Shown: positions 1 to 12,189, numbered from the stretch's first letter. The stretch: DNA of 64,000 nucleotides from Alligator mississippiensis (GCF_030867095.1 NC_081837.1:15270501-15334500); one strand, 5' to 3'. Numbers and translations: made by a program. The notes: a model not told the origin generated them from the letters alone.

Positions 1-70
1 AGGCATTGGGGACTTGCTCAGACCTCCATGCCTTTTGGGTCCTGCCCTCGAGTCATCATTCAGCAGAGAT
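1..70 (-). mobile_element. LTR fragment of Ty3/Gypsy-type fossil
   Basis: These bases match the end of the LTR-like unit seen again at 768-1044 and 3935-4204. The shared run covers the 'cagacctccatgcc' and 'ctcgagtca' blocks, and similarity stops near position 70. Orientation is minus, judged from the better copy. It is a fossil piece cut by the window edge on one side and by a rearrangement on the other. Confidence 0.5.
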
Positions 71-767
71 CTCAGCCCCTCTCTGATGACTGCCCCGTGG
101 GGTCAGGGCACATCAGGGCAGTGCCTGGGGTTGGGAACACAGAGCCCAGCTCCGCCTCAGCCCCTTTCTCTGCACGGAGGGACGACAGGATCCCGGGAAG
201 GGTCAGCATGCACCTACCTCCAATGCGGCCTCACCTGCTCGGCACTGCTGGGCCTGGTCCCTGTGGAGCACGTGGACAGTGCCCTGTGCTACACATAGCA
301 GTGACACATAGAGTCATACATACATGCACACAGTCCCCCCCTCCCCCCCCAGTGACACCCGTGTGCACACAAACACACGTGCCCTGCCCCACCTGCAAAG
401 CCAGAGTTACAAAGGCCTCTGAACCCTCCACCCCTGCTTCTGTTGGAGAGAGAAAGCTCCCGTTCCTTAGACTCTTACAGGAGCCCCCGACACATGATCC
501 CCCACAGGGTTTCCTCTTGCCCTTGCTCAGATACAGCTCAACTCCCCGGCACAGTGCCGTTGCTAGGAGTGGACTTTCCTGATGATCCTCTTCCCCCGCA
601 CTCACCCCCACCCCAGGAAGGGGACGGGATGAATACGTGCAGCTCAGAGGGACGCTCCCTGGGCCCTGTCACTCCACATGGGAAGGGGAAGATGGGATGG
701 GCATGCTCATAGTTTGGACACAACTGAATGGCCAACAGGACAGTGGCAGGGATGGGCCCAACTATAA
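71..767. other. unassigned stretch with a short CA-rich tract
   Basis: No gene or family was recognised here. A CA/TG-rich patch lies near 315-385 next to a C-run. The long open frames have no recognisable protein content and look like chance openings in GC-rich DNA. Confidence 0.4.
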
Positions 768-1044
768 TGTGCTCTATGCCATTGTGTCCCAGGGGTTTGG
801 GGACTCACTCAGACCTCCATGCCTTTTGGGTCCTGCCCTCGAGTCACCATTCAGCAGAGACCGGTGAGGTGGTAAACAGCATGGTCTTTATTAGGAACAG
901 GATTCAGCAATTCGCATGCTCACAGCTTGCATGGGGAACTGCAGCTACCCACCAGGACAAACCGCACCCGCAGGGCATCATGGGGAGAGACTGTGTCATC
1001 CCATTGCTGGCCTTTCAAGGGACCTTCCATATACCACATCCCCC
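768..1044 (-). mobile_element. LTR of Ty3/Gypsy-type fossil (3' LTR, minus strand)
   Basis: Read on the minus strand the unit begins TGTGGTATATGG and ends with CA, and it carries an AATAAA signal. Just outside its start is a purine run (AAAGAAGGGGGA, about 1045-1056), the position and composition of a polypurine tract, so this is best read as a 3' LTR. A second copy in the same orientation lies at 3935-4204 and a fragment at 1-70. The element is an old broken fossil. Family assignment rests on the integrase-end piece at 1500-1723. Confidence 0.6.
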
Positions 1045-1499
1045 TTCTTTACTCGGGGAGCTTCTTCTTAACTACTTGGATCTTCATCAGGCACTACCTT
1101 AACTCAGAGCGGTTCAGGATTGTGCAGCCAGAGGTTGCTAGCACTTGGCTCACCGGTGGGGTCAGCCTTTCCTGCCATCCCACTATGGTCCTTGTACTTC
1201 ACAGGCAATCTCACCACACGTCCAATCTTAGTTGGCGTGGTGGCATCAGGTTCCTCTGTGGGGACTGGTGGATTCTCTGCAATGTGAGGAAACTCTTGCT
1301 CGTGGTGGTCTGGTTCATCTTGTCAAGTTTGCTCTGCTGCCCTTTCTTGAGGTACGCCGACATGTCCTGCTGGGATGTCGATTAATCCTTTCTTAAGAAC
1401 ATCTGTTCACCAGAGTGCCCCAAGGGAAAACAAGGACCGATGGTCATAAACTCAAGAAAGACTCTGACTTCTCATGGCAGAGAGCACGGAGTCCCCAGA

Positions 1500-1723
1500 G
1501 CTGCAAAACTACCACAAGCAAACTAGGCACTTCCCCAATGGATCCATGTCTGTTGGTGGTGGACTGGTGCTGGGAGATTGCTCAGGTGTAGAGTTAGCAG
1601 TAGGAGAACGCCCCGCAGCTGGCTGACATGACGTCTCCAATCTTGTCCGTCATCAGTCTGGACTGTATATGATACGGGTCCTGTGGCGCTTACAATTTTA
1701 GATTGAACACTATAAAGTGACAA
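1500..1723 (-). mobile_element. Ty3/Gypsy pol remnant (integrase C-terminal end)
   Basis: The minus-strand translation contains GPVSYTVQTDDGQDW followed by RRHVSQLR, the characteristic tail of vertebrate Ty3/Gypsy integrases (GPxSYxV...RRHVDQLR). It lies upstream, in minus orientation, of the polypurine tract and 3' LTR at 768-1056, as expected for the end of pol. It is a fossil fragment only. Confidence 0.65.
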
Positions 1724-1794
1724 GTGAATTGTCTCTTGGAGGAGTCATCAGCAGCCTTATTAAGGGGCTTAAGCTTTTCATTAGAAGAGAAAAA

Positions 1795-2230
1795 ATGGAG
1801 CATTTCAAACCTCCACCAGCTTTTTCCTTTGTTGGAAATCTTGGGGAGAATTGGAGGACATGGGAACAGAAGCTTAGATTACATCTTGCAGTCACAAAGG
1901 CTGAGGAAGAAGCAGAGGATTATAAAATTGCAGCCAGGCTTCACTGCATTGGGATAAAGTCCTAGGGATTTACGACAGTATACAGAGGGTGTGTGCAGAC
2001 CCTAATAACAAAACCCTTCCAGAGGTGCTTACAGCAATCAAGAACTAGTGCCAACCCGGGAAAACCCCTGTCTTTGAAAGGTAGCAGTTCTGGCAACTTA
2101 GATACAATGGGAGGCTGCAGGATAGATGATTTTGTTACAGAGCTCAGAAGCAGAGCACAGCACTGAGGATGTTACGTTGAGAGACAAAATTGTCTTCAGC
2201 ATAACTTCCTGCAAACTCAAAGAACAGCTG
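1795..2230 (+). mobile_element. Ty3/Gypsy gag-like remnant, inverted relative to the pol piece
   Basis: The plus-strand translation gives MEHFKPPPAFSF, then NWRTWEQKLRLHL and an E-rich stretch. This is the layout of the N-terminal gag of Gypsy elements (KPP start, an NW..W.Q motif, an LxCIG-like stretch). Its strand is opposite to the neighbouring integrase-end piece, so the locus is rearranged. The piece is an old broken fossil, and a CR1 abuts its right end. Confidence 0.55.
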
Positions 2231-2234
2231 CTGG

Positions 2235-3910
2235 AAAACCCTCCCTCACCCTACCAAGGTCGAGCACCCGCAGCCCGCACGCCAGGCTGTCGCATGTGGC
2301 CAGGACCAGGTCCAGCAAGGCATTTCCCTCCTGGATTAGATGGAGGTCCTGTATCTTGGCCAGGAACCTATGTGCGCAGTCAGACCTGGCTGACTGCTCT
2401 TCCCAGCACATATCTGGATAGTTTAGGTCACCCATGATGACCACGTCCCTTGACTTAATGGCCTCCATGAGCTGACCTGAGAATTCCCGGTCCAGCTCGT
2501 CCCCCTGGTTGGGTGGTCTGTAGTAGACCCCCACCGTTAAGTCCCTTTCCCCCTGACCCCGTTGTATTCTGACCCAGAGCACTTCAGTCTGCCCCTCATC
2601 TAACCCCGTGCTGTTTGTTGAGGACACGTATTCCTCTTTGACGTAGAGCACCGCACCCCCGCCTTTCCTCCTTGTTCTATCTCGTCTGAACAGTCTGCAG
2701 CCCTTGATGCTGACTGCCCAGTCATGGCTTGAATGCCACCAGGTTTCAGTGAGCCCCACTATGTCCAGGTTTGTGTTAGCTAGCAGGAGGGCAAGTGCCT
2801 CTTGCTTGCTCCCCATACTATGTGCATTAGTGTAGAGGCATTTAAGGCCTCCCATGGGTGCCTGCACCACCCCCTTGATCCTAGGACTATCCGGACACCT
2901 GGCACTTACCTGGGTATTTCTTGTGCACATCACCTGTCTTGGCTGGAAAGTGTCCTTGCGTCCCCCTGTGGCTCCACCCCCCAGCAAAGCTAGTTTAAAG
3001 CATGCTGTACAAGATCAGCCACCCTGGAAGAGAAGATAAGCTTGTCTTTAGGGGAAAATTGAAGCCCATCCCAACCGAGCATGCCCCCTGCACGAAAATA
3101 TGGGTCATTCTCCAAGAATCTGAGGCCTGCCTGGTAGCATCAACTCCAAAGCCACCAGTTGACCACTCTGATGCAGGCCTCCCGGCGTCGTGCATGTCTG
3201 CTTACTGGGAGAATAGAGGAGAATACCACCTGTGCCCCCGTCTCCTTGAGCTTGGCCCCCAGGGCCCTGTAGTCCTTCATGATACAGTTGGGACTGCTCC
3301 CAGCTACAGCATTGGTTGCCACGTGGATTAGGACGATGGGATACTGGTCCAAAGGTCAAATGAGGTCCAGGATCATGTCTGTAACATCCCGAATCCAAGC
3401 CCCAGGCAGCCAGCAGACCTCGCGTGCCATGGAGTTGGGTCAGGAGATGGGACCTTCCGTTCCCCTCTGGATGGAGTCTCCAATGACGAGGACTTGGCGT
3501 TTCTTCCTTATGGTGTTCCCACCTTGCTCGGACTGTGCTGGGCACTGTACCCCCGCCCAGAGGCACCCACTTCAACCTTCTGCTGTAAGGTTGCCAAGGC
3601 CTCGAATGTGTTCCCTGGTTGTACCTGGGGAGCCGGCAACACGCTTGCCCGAGCAGCCCTGGTTCTGGTGGGCACCTTCTGCCATTGCTGTGCTGTGCGA
3701 CTCTCCCGGGAGGTCTGTCTGCTTGAAAACTGATGCTGCAGACAATGGAAATACGTATCAATTTGTCCTACACAGCCCTGATCCCCTGCAGCCTGCTCAT
3801 CGGGGGCTGGAGCTCCCTCACCTGCTCCTCAAGGGCCTAAACACAGGCACAAGAGGGACACGCAAGGGAGCCTCCACAGCCCTCTCTCACCTGCGGCCTC
3901 CAGGTTCCAG
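2235..3910 (-). mobile_element. CR1 LINE, ORF1 3' part plus ORF2 endonuclease
   Basis: Reading from 3910 down, the piece first encodes the end of a CR1 ORF1. A heptad-like LEEQVRELQ stretch lies near 3830. A hydrolase-like block follows at 3350-3140, containing IHVATNAVAGSS and YRALGAKLKETGAQVVFSSI, which matches the SGNH-type esterase of CR1 ORF1 (family knowledge); the usual GTND is read here as ATNA. ORF2 then opens near 2900 with KCLYTNAHSMGSKQEAL and continues with the endonuclease blocks VGLTETWW and GDLNYPDMCWEEQ as far as LDLVLATCD. The reverse transcriptase half is absent. The ORF1 part is read in more than one frame. It sits inside the Gypsy fossil. Confidence 0.85.
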
Positions 3911-3934
3911 CCAGGCAACCCCATAGACAGGGGT

Positions 3935-4204
3935 TTACTCCATGCCATTGGTTCCCGGGGATGGGGACTCACTCAGACCTCCGTGCCATTGGGCTCCTGT
4001 CCTCGAGTCACCATTCAGCTGACACCGGTGGGGTAGTAAACAGCTTTATCTTGATTAGCAACAGGATTCATCAACTCACATGCTCACATCTTGCAGGGAG
4101 AACTACAACTACCCACCACCACAAATTGCACCCACAGGGCATCACGGGGAGAGACCGGGTGGTCCCACTGCTGCTCCTTGAAGGTACATGCCATATACCA
4201 CAAA
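3935..4204 (-). mobile_element. second LTR copy of the Ty3/Gypsy-type fossil
   Basis: It aligns along its length with 768-1044 in the same orientation: the 'actcactcagacctc' block, the AATAAA-equivalent region, and the 'ccatatacca' edge that marks the LTR start on the minus strand. It may be the 5' LTR of the interrupted element. It is an old fossil copy, clearly diverged from its partner. Confidence 0.55.
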
Positions 4205-4445
4205 CAATGCTCACGTCCAAAGGAGTGTGATGGTGAATCCTACAGAGCTTGCCCAGGCTTCCCCAGCAGAGACAGGGATGTCTGCCCAGAGACAGATGAG
4301 TACACATGCTCTCTCACCTGTCCACGCCCTGGCACACTCCCTCTAGGCAAATCCCAGATCAATCCTGGTCAAGGACCTGTGCTGTGATGCTCAGGACCAT
4401 GGCCCCAGGAGCTGAGCTTCTCCTGGGCTCCCCTCCTGCAGCACC

Positions 4446-4880
4446 ATGACCTCCCTGGTGTGGGCCCTGCTCCTCCTGGCCCTGCTCCCACACGAGTGCT
4501 TGGGGCAGGGCTGGGGCTGGCAGCAGGGTAGAGTCAGGGCCTGGGTGCCCACTGCCAGGTGCCCCAGAGCTGGGTTGAGGCGGGTAAGGAGGGTCTTAGA
4601 GGCTGTAGGGAGAGATATGCTTCCCACAGGCCAACCCCTGCTCCCCACATGGAGTCCAACCCCAGCCCTGACCCTCCAGCCTCAGCTCAGCCCATCCCAG
4701 CCCCTCTGGATCACCTCTAGCCCCAGCTCCTTCTCCCATGGCCCAGCCCCTGCAGCTTCCCTGCCACCAGCACCTTCTTCCATTGAGGCTCTTTCCTGGG
4801 CCTTTCTCCAGGAGCGCGAGGTGCTGAACTCTGAGGGGACCTTGTGACGGTCAAGTGAGGCAAATTCAGAGCCACAAACA
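4446..4880 (+). pseudogene. possible decayed immunoglobulin-superfamily receptor (leader and start of V-like exon)
   Basis: An ATG at 4446 opens a strong hydrophobic leader (MTSLVWALLLLALLP, with HECLGQ at the expected cleavage region). About 300 bases on, a pyrimidine tract and CAG (to about 4811) precede a segment reading EREVLNSEGTL. In the next frame comes LVTVK and then a stop where a V-set domain would have its first cysteine. The order leader - intron - 'gs.tVtVkC' is that of TREM, CD300 or NCR-type single-V receptors (family knowledge). A frameshift and the stop would make it non-functional. An AATAAA at 5324-5329 could be an old poly(A) signal. The similarity is short and a chance match is possible. 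Confidence 0.22.
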
Positions 4881-5345
4881 CCTGATAACTGCTGTCATCC
4901 CCTGTCCCTGCAAGGCTGGGGTTGGTAGGGGTTGTCCAGGGCTTTGGGTGCCCATCACCCCTGCAGACCAGCACTGTGCCATCCTGGGGGAAGCTGCTCT
5001 TCCTACCACCACCCTGCCAGGTGAGTCCACCTTTCACTGCCCTAAAACAACCCAAAGTGTTGAGAGCCCAGAGACCTTGGCACATGCTGAGCGTGACCAG
5101 GGGATCCGCAGGGAGCCTCAACATCTTCCCATGTGCCCAGGCAAGGACTGGCACCATGCTTTTTCTTACCCTTTCTTTGTTATAGGAGCCTGGTCTCAGA
5201 TCTGGAGGGGGAGATCAAATGCTCAGCGGGGAGGGGAAGAGGAGGGCAGCTCAAGTAAGGGGAAGGGGAGATAATCTCCGCATCCCTCTGCAAAGGCTTC
5301 AGATTCACCTTTTGCAGCAACTCAATAAACCAGCTCCATCAGGTG

Positions 5346-8300
5346 CCTAGGAAGCAGCTGGACATGAGTAGCCTGACAGCACCGGACACAGGGTGTTCCC
5401 AGCTGCCTTCAGGAGGTCATAAAAACTCAACACTGGTCCTGCTCCCCATACAGGAGTGTTTTGGGAGTGCTGGGCACATCTACACGAGATACTTACTGCA
5501 CACTTGCCTAATGAACTACTCCGCATGTCCATGCAAGTTTTAGATAGCACAAAACTAATAAACTCTGCAGCAGGGTAGGACTTGTAAATACACTGTTGCA
5601 GAGTTTTTCTGTGCACAGCAACACACAGATACACCCATCCACCTGGCTGGTGCATGCCCCAGCCAAGCCCTCTGCAGCACATTGATCCCAGTTGACCTCC
5701 TGGTTCCCCTGCCAGCTAGGGCTGCTGTGACTTGGCTCAGTGTGCTGTGATCTGGGTGCACTTGCAGACACGCACCCAAGACCTTCACCACCTAAAGGCA
5801 CATGGAGATACTCCCACTGAATCTCCTATGCTGTAGACAAGACCTTCCTTCCTGGGTCTATAGGAGCCTTTGGAAGCAGCACATTCATTTACTATAGCTT
5901 GGCTATTGCTCTGCCTTACACCAAGGTTAGGGAAAGGACCTGTATGGCTCCGTGATACAGGGAACACAGTAAGAGAGGAAATGAGCCTCGGGCTGCCTGC
6001 TTTCTTGTGGAAAAAGTCATTTTAATATTTAATATAGGCATTTTTCTGTAGACTCTTTCTTTAGCCTCTCGATGTCGACAATGAGGAGGAGGGGTATGAG
6101 ATAGAATAGACAGCCAAGAAACGTAGTGTATCTGCAAGTACCTGTCATAAGTTTTTAATGGTTCATTCAGTTGATTTGTGATGATTTGATCATATTGTGC
6201 ATGCTTGTTCAAGAAAGGAAATCCACGCAGTGCTGGTGACCAGTGCTGTCCTTCAATCCAGTTGGGCGCTGTTTGTGCTGTGTCCAACGGTGTGGACAAT
6301 CCAGGTTGCAAACCTCAGGACTAGATTTGGACAGATCCCAGGCAGGTGACATGACACGGGCACTTTAATGTGCCTTTTCTAGTGCCCCCCACACCGAGAG
6401 GAGCAGAGTTCATCTGAAATAGGCCTGCTCAGTCATAATTTCAGCTGCCTACTCACACTCCTGTCTCAGTTCCAAGTACAAAATAGCCATTATACGGTCA
6501 TTGTCTCTATATGCAAAGGTCTCTAAGGAGGGGCAGGTCCGTGACTAGGGGCTTCGAGTAATCGCCAGTGTCTGCCCCCATTGCCACTCACCCATCACTG
6601 TGGGACTTGCTATTGAAGCAAGAGGCTCGTGCATGTCTTCTCTTAACATGGGGATGAAATGGCGCAACAGCAACCAGACAGTTCTTCACAGAAAGGAAAC
6701 CGGAATCCCATGCCAAGGAAAACCGAGAGCATTGAAGAGACCTTCTGCTGCAACCTACATCTGCCTCTGCCACCATCGTGGCAAGCTCGCTCTCCATTTT
6801 GCCAACATGGGCGACCCTGGCAGAAGTATAGAACCGCAGAAAGCATCGCTCTTGATGTCAACGATAGCAGACAAGCCTTTCTCCATCACATCACAGTTGT
6901 GAACCTTGTGAGGATGCCTTGGCAGGACAGGCCTCTGCCTCTGAGTGAGAAAAAGAAAGCAGAACAAAGCCTGCATGAGTGAAATCCCCTGCGATTTGGA
7001 ATGTATCCAGCTCAGGTTACCTAAAGAGATAGGGTAAGGATGTCTCTCTCTGCTGGGCCCATCCTTATCAAATTTGTCAAAGTGCAGCGTTTTTGGGAGA
7101 GAAACAAAGGTGGCTTTCTGCCACACCCCTAACCTTTTTCAGGCAGCCCTACAATTCAGAGAATGTGGAAAGACTTTACAGGAGACTTACTGTGACAGCT
7201 TGATTGTTGGCCCTGGGAAACAGGGCAGCTCTGGATCCAGTGGGAAATAAGGCAACGGGCTGCATCAGGCATCCCACTATGCCTCAGCCAGCTGCACAGG
7301 GAGTCTGCAGTGCTGCAGCGTCCTCACCCCTCTGTACTTCTCTGCTAGGATACCACTGCCAACACCAGGCCTCACTGCACTCATCCTTGGCTTGACCTAG
7401 TGTCAGAGAGGGCATAGGACAAATCGATGGAAGAGACATCTACTGCAGGGGGGAGATGGTTTGTGATAGGCTCAAGCCAGACGCAGGCACAACCCACCCC
7501 ACTGGGTCATGCCATGCCACAATATTATTGTTTTCACAGTGTGAAGCTTTGCTTGCCTGGAGGTGGTGATCAGTGGTTCTCTGAGGATCCAGGTATGATG
7601 GCATTGGCATGACTTCTTTGGGGTTTCTCCTTCCCTACAGCCCAACCCTTTCTACTCGGATCTTGACATTACCCCTGGTGATGTGTCGAAATGACGATCT
7701 TGTCTTTTCTTCTGTGTTAGGTGTCTGGTGAGAATTGAGACCACAAGCATTGTGCTTCTGCCTTTTATGATCAAAATCACAGCTCAACAGGGAATGGAAG
7801 TTAAATGGCTCATACTGGGCAGCCAAGTAGAGCAAAGATGCTGCAGGAGCAAGATGGGTGTGAACTGCTTCCCAGGGCATACTGGCCTTGGGGAAAACCA
7901 CCAGCTCCCTCCTGGATGGGAGGATAACATCTAAACAAGTTGACAGTGTCCCAGTGCAAGTCCCCAGGGTGCCTGCATCTCCAACCCCACTTTTCCCCTG
8001 TTGCAGCCCAGCCCTTCGCCAAGGGGCGAGACTCCACTGTTCACCGCGGCACTGGATCCTTGAACGTAGCCAGGCCACCTGAGCCGCAGTGCCAGGGTGA
8101 GTCGGGCGGGGGCCTGTGACAAGACGACATGAGAGTGAGGGGCAATCTCAACATTAGGACTCACTAGGTCCCTCTGTTGGAGTGCGCGGGCTCAGGACAA
8201 GAAGACAAGAGAAGAGGCTGCAGAAACGCAGAAGGAGTGAAAAACCACTTACATGCTCAGATAGGCAGAAACTCCAAGGCTGTCATCCCATGGGTCCATC

Positions 8301-9430
8301 CCAGATCCAGCAGGGGAGGACGGAGGGAGGGGACGACAGGGCTGGATGGGGAGGGGCAAAGCAGCAAGGTAGGAGGCAGGCAAGCTGAAACCTGTGGGAC
8401 AAGGGAAGAGTCAGGGAACGCTCAGTGTGGGGGCCCTTCTGCTCCGCCCCGGGAACAACCACGGGGTAAAGGAGAGTCTTCCCAGCAGGGAGCAGGACGT
8501 GGCTCTCACACATGGCTAAGTGAGGTTTCTGTCCCAGCAGGCCTGGCCTGGGAGAGAAGCTCTGATTCCTGGCGTGAACCCCTGGCAACAGGGTCCGGTC
8601 CCGGAGGTGGGCAATGAGAGGCCAACCCAAGAGATAGCTCGTCCATGCAGGGCACTACGGCCCTGGCAGGGGCAGGATGGGTCATCCTGAGCGGCCTGGA
8701 GGCAGGGGGCACCCGGTCATCATGTGGGCTGGCAGAGGGGCAGCTCTCAGGCCTGGGGCTGGCTGGGGTGCAGGGGGGACACTCACCTTCTGGCTGCCCC
8801 CGACCTTCTCCTTTTCCCCTCCGCCACAGTGTCAGCCCTGGGGGTGGGAGGCAGAGACACTGGTCACCTCATATTCACCCCAAAACCCCAGGCTTTGGCC
8901 ACTGCCACCACCCCACTTCCAGGTATCCCCTCTCTCCATTGCTGCCTTTGTACCAGGGACCAGCCCTGGGCATCCTGCCAGACCCATCTCCCTTCCTCCC
9001 TCAGCTGCCTGCGCCTAGGTCTGGCTCCTGGCTCCCATCTGGATATACACAACAGGGACGGCTCCCAGCACAGACAGCCCAGGACTGCAGCGCCCCTGCC
9101 CCAGCCCTGCCCCACCTAGACACCCAGGGCGCTGGAGGGAGTTGTGGGCCAGGCACTCACTGAGGACACACTAGTCATTGTCCCTTCACTCACCTCTTCC
9201 CTCCCTGGGCTCCTGGCCCCCACCCCGTCCTTCTGCCAACCAGCGAGACCCTTCCCAGAACCAGGAAGGGACTCCTGGCTCCAGCCCTCCCTCAGCTCCA
9301 CTCATTGATCCCACGCTCACAAGCTAATGCTAGGAAAAGCAACATGTTTGCCGGCTGTAGGGCCACAAATGCTTCTGGACTGACTCATGGATCTGTCTGA
9401 TTTGGCTATTTTGGCGTGGACCATGAAACA
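5346..9430. other. unassigned GC-variable stretch
   Basis: No exon, named repeat or RNA gene was recognised. Several long frames exist (for example around 6590-7126 and 8177-8617), but their translations show no domain, no consistent codon bias and no splice-framed exon. Part of it looks like an old degenerate repeat, without a family I can name. Confidence 0.4.
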
Positions 9431-9439
9431 TTTCCTTAA

Positions 9440-10200
9440 AAAACAAAACCAAATCTAGGTAAAGCATCATACCTCTCCCCCTGTCCTGTCCTTTTTGGAC
9501 CCTGATGGCCTTGTTCCTTGCCTCCATCCATAGCAGGGGTTCGCACCCCATGTCAACTAGGCAGAGGGCCCTTGTCTGGGTGAAGGTGTCCTGATGAAGG
9601 GGACCCTCTGCCTAGGTCTGGCCTCCCTGGTGAGGGGCATACCAGCCTGGGTCCCAGCCTGAATCCCCTGGGAGGGGCATTTCCTCCTGATTGCACAAGA
9701 AGCAACTGGTCAGAGATGCATCATGGTTTCAATTCAAGCCCAACAGGCCCTTTGACAGACGACCCCCCTGACCTGCAAACACCCCTGCTCCCAGCCCCAC
9801 CAGCCTGCCCTGCAGCGGGAACGCTGTGCGCGACACCCCCATTTCCCCCACACACTGACAGTATGAAAAGCATGATACCTCTCCCTGTGCCCTGCCGCTT
9901 TTGGACAGCAGCAAGCCTCTGTTTGTGTGCTCACCACTGTCCTTGCCAGGGGTTCCCCCTGGCAGCCCACGTCAGCCAGGCAGCAGGCCCTGGTTTGGGT
10001 GCTGGCTTGCACAAGTCGGGGGCCCTCTGCCTGGCTGCTGGCCTCTGCTCTCGGGGGCAGGATGGTCTGGGGCCCAGCATGTTCCTGGGACCCTGCCCCC
10101 TTCTCTTGGTGGGTGCTAATGCTCCTGATTGCACAGAAAGGAACTGGTCAGAAATGGGTCCTGGACTAAATTAATTCCCTCCAGCACCCAGGAAGAAAGA
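9440..10200. repeat. diverged tandem duplication, unit about 400 bp
   Basis: Two consecutive units align with an offset near 400 bases. Shared landmarks in the same order are 'aagcat.atacctctcccc' (about 9463 and 9868), 'aggggttc' (9534 and 9949), 'aggcag' followed by 'ccct..tc.gggtg' (9560 and 9978), 'ccctctgcct' (9604 and 10022) and 'ctcctgattgcac' (9686 and 10122). Units differ by many substitutions and small gaps, so the duplication is old. No coding content was recognised. Confidence 0.6.
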
Positions 10201-12189
10201 ACTCCCCAAGCTGCAAGAAGCACCACTGGCAGCGCCCCAGAGCCTGCCCCACAGCCCACAAGCTACCCAGGAGGGCCCCACACCTCACCCTCCCCTCCCT
10301 GTGCCCCACTTACACCCCCCAGGCTGGGCAGCACGTCTCTGCTGTCCCCTCCATGGGAGGCTGTTGCTAATGAGAAAGCAAAGTACCAGTGAGGACAAAA
10401 TGCAAGCCCCGGGGCCAGAGCTGGCACCTGGTGGAGGATGGGGGGTGGCTGGGGGAGGGGACAGCCATCCACGAAGCAGGGGAGGTTGGTGCAGCACAAA
10501 CCTGTCACCCCACCGGTCCTCACAGTGTCACACCCACAAGGTTCACGTGGTGCCCAGTACTGCACACACAAGCCCTCCACCCACAGAGCCGGGGCAGCAC
10601 CTGGCCCCCTCAAGTGCAGGGCCTGGCACAGCAGGGGTGCAGCCTATGGAGCTGTCCTCCACAGCCCTTCCCTGCTCCATTTGGCCCTGCAGGGCCAGCA
10701 CCAGGGAGCACTTTTGCACCTTAGGTCTTCTACTTGAGCCTGCACCAGAATCACCCCAGCCCGTCAGACCATGCCCACGGCTGCACCAGGAGTATTGGGC
10801 CTCGGCACCCAACAGCGGTACCTCCCTAGGCACCCGTCAAGCCCTACCTGTCCCCACATGCAATGTGTCAGGACTCTATTCCTCGCTTTGACATCCACTG
10901 TTGGCAGCAGGCTGAGAACTGCTAAGTTCCACATGATAAGATACTGGCTATAATATTATTATATCCTCGTATCTATTCATTAGCTCTTGAATATGAAAAA
11001 CATGAAAAAGAGTGAGAAGAGTTAAAGTGCCAACATTCAGCTTCACATTTACTGGGCCAAATATAGCCTGGGGTAACACCATTGCCACCCATGGAATGAC
11101 ACCAGAGACTAACTTGCCCTGCTGCTTTGCAAAGGTGTTAGGATTCCCTGCTGCAAAGTCCCATGAAATGTTTGGGGAAAAAATTCAGAGCATACATTGT
11201 ATGGAAACCACATGGCGTTTTGATTAACTATTACTTTCAATGATCTGCAAAGGAGTAGCAGAAGCGCCTTGTAGGGGTTTCATGCAAGTGCCAATCTTAT
11301 CTTAGATGCAATCCAACCTTGATATTTTTTTTTCACTCCTCCGAGCACACAGTCAGTGTTGACACTGACAGTGTAGCCATTGCTCTAAAAGTCATGCAAT
11401 TATTTTGTTTTATATTTAATATTATGGGGACCATAATTGCACAGTTTCTGTAGCATTGACATTTGTATTAAGAACTCAGCAATAGTAATTTGGATACTGA
11501 CTGGTTCAGAGCTCTTGCTTCCGTAGCGAGTCTGGTTTTCTTCTCATTTACCACGAGTGATTTTATACCATTGTGGTAACACCACTGTCTGGTTTACTCA
11601 GGTGCAAGTGGGAGGAGGAGATGCTTGTAGCCTAGAAGATTATCAGGCCCTTGCTGCAAAGATGAACTTTGCTAACTGTGCCTGTAATTAGATTTTGACA
11701 AATAAAGAACAACACAGTCCCAGGGTTTGGGGAATAGATGGTTACTGCCAAACCACAATAAATGCCTTTGTCTGGAACTCATGAACTAGTAACATAGCTA
11801 GGGAGGGTGTGCCCTTGTCTAATATTCTCTTGCAGTAAATTCTCATGGTCATTTTACAAGGACTCAGATATCATGGAATGAGCAGAGTAACAACCTTTTT
11901 ATTTCTCTAAAGAAAGGAAGAGACAGTGGCACTCAAAGAACCAGATGGCATCATTTTGTGTTCTTGTCTAGAAGGTATGCAAGCACACTGCACTACCCAC
12001 CTTGAGACAATGCTTTATTAACTGTGAGTCACACCTGAGAGAATTTGAGTTACCTCTACAACTGAGCTCCAGCTGTAGAGTTAGGAGCAGGATCCCAACT
12101 TCCTCAAATTCAGAGGGGCTTAATGGTGATCTGATTCAGTTTTATCTTGATTGCAAATACCTGTGTGCAAACAGGAAAAGAAACAAGAG
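10201..12189. other. no recognisable feature
   Basis: The left third is GC-rich and continues the composition of the duplicated region. From about 10900 on it becomes AT-rich. No exon, RNA gene or clear repeat was seen. Confidence 0.4.

Noticed and set aside
3105-3761. 218-codon minus-strand frame as a novel gene
   Set aside because: It is a shifted frame through CR1 ORF1; the neighbouring frame shows the esterase-like block.
6588-7126. Overlapping frames of 100-123 codons on both strands as a possible transposase or host exon
   Set aside because: No motif of any transposase or host family could be recognised and frames are equally open on both strands.
10389-10891. GC-rich plus-strand frames near 10.3-10.9 kb
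   Set aside because: Pro/Ser/Thr-rich chance frames with no splice-consistent exon.
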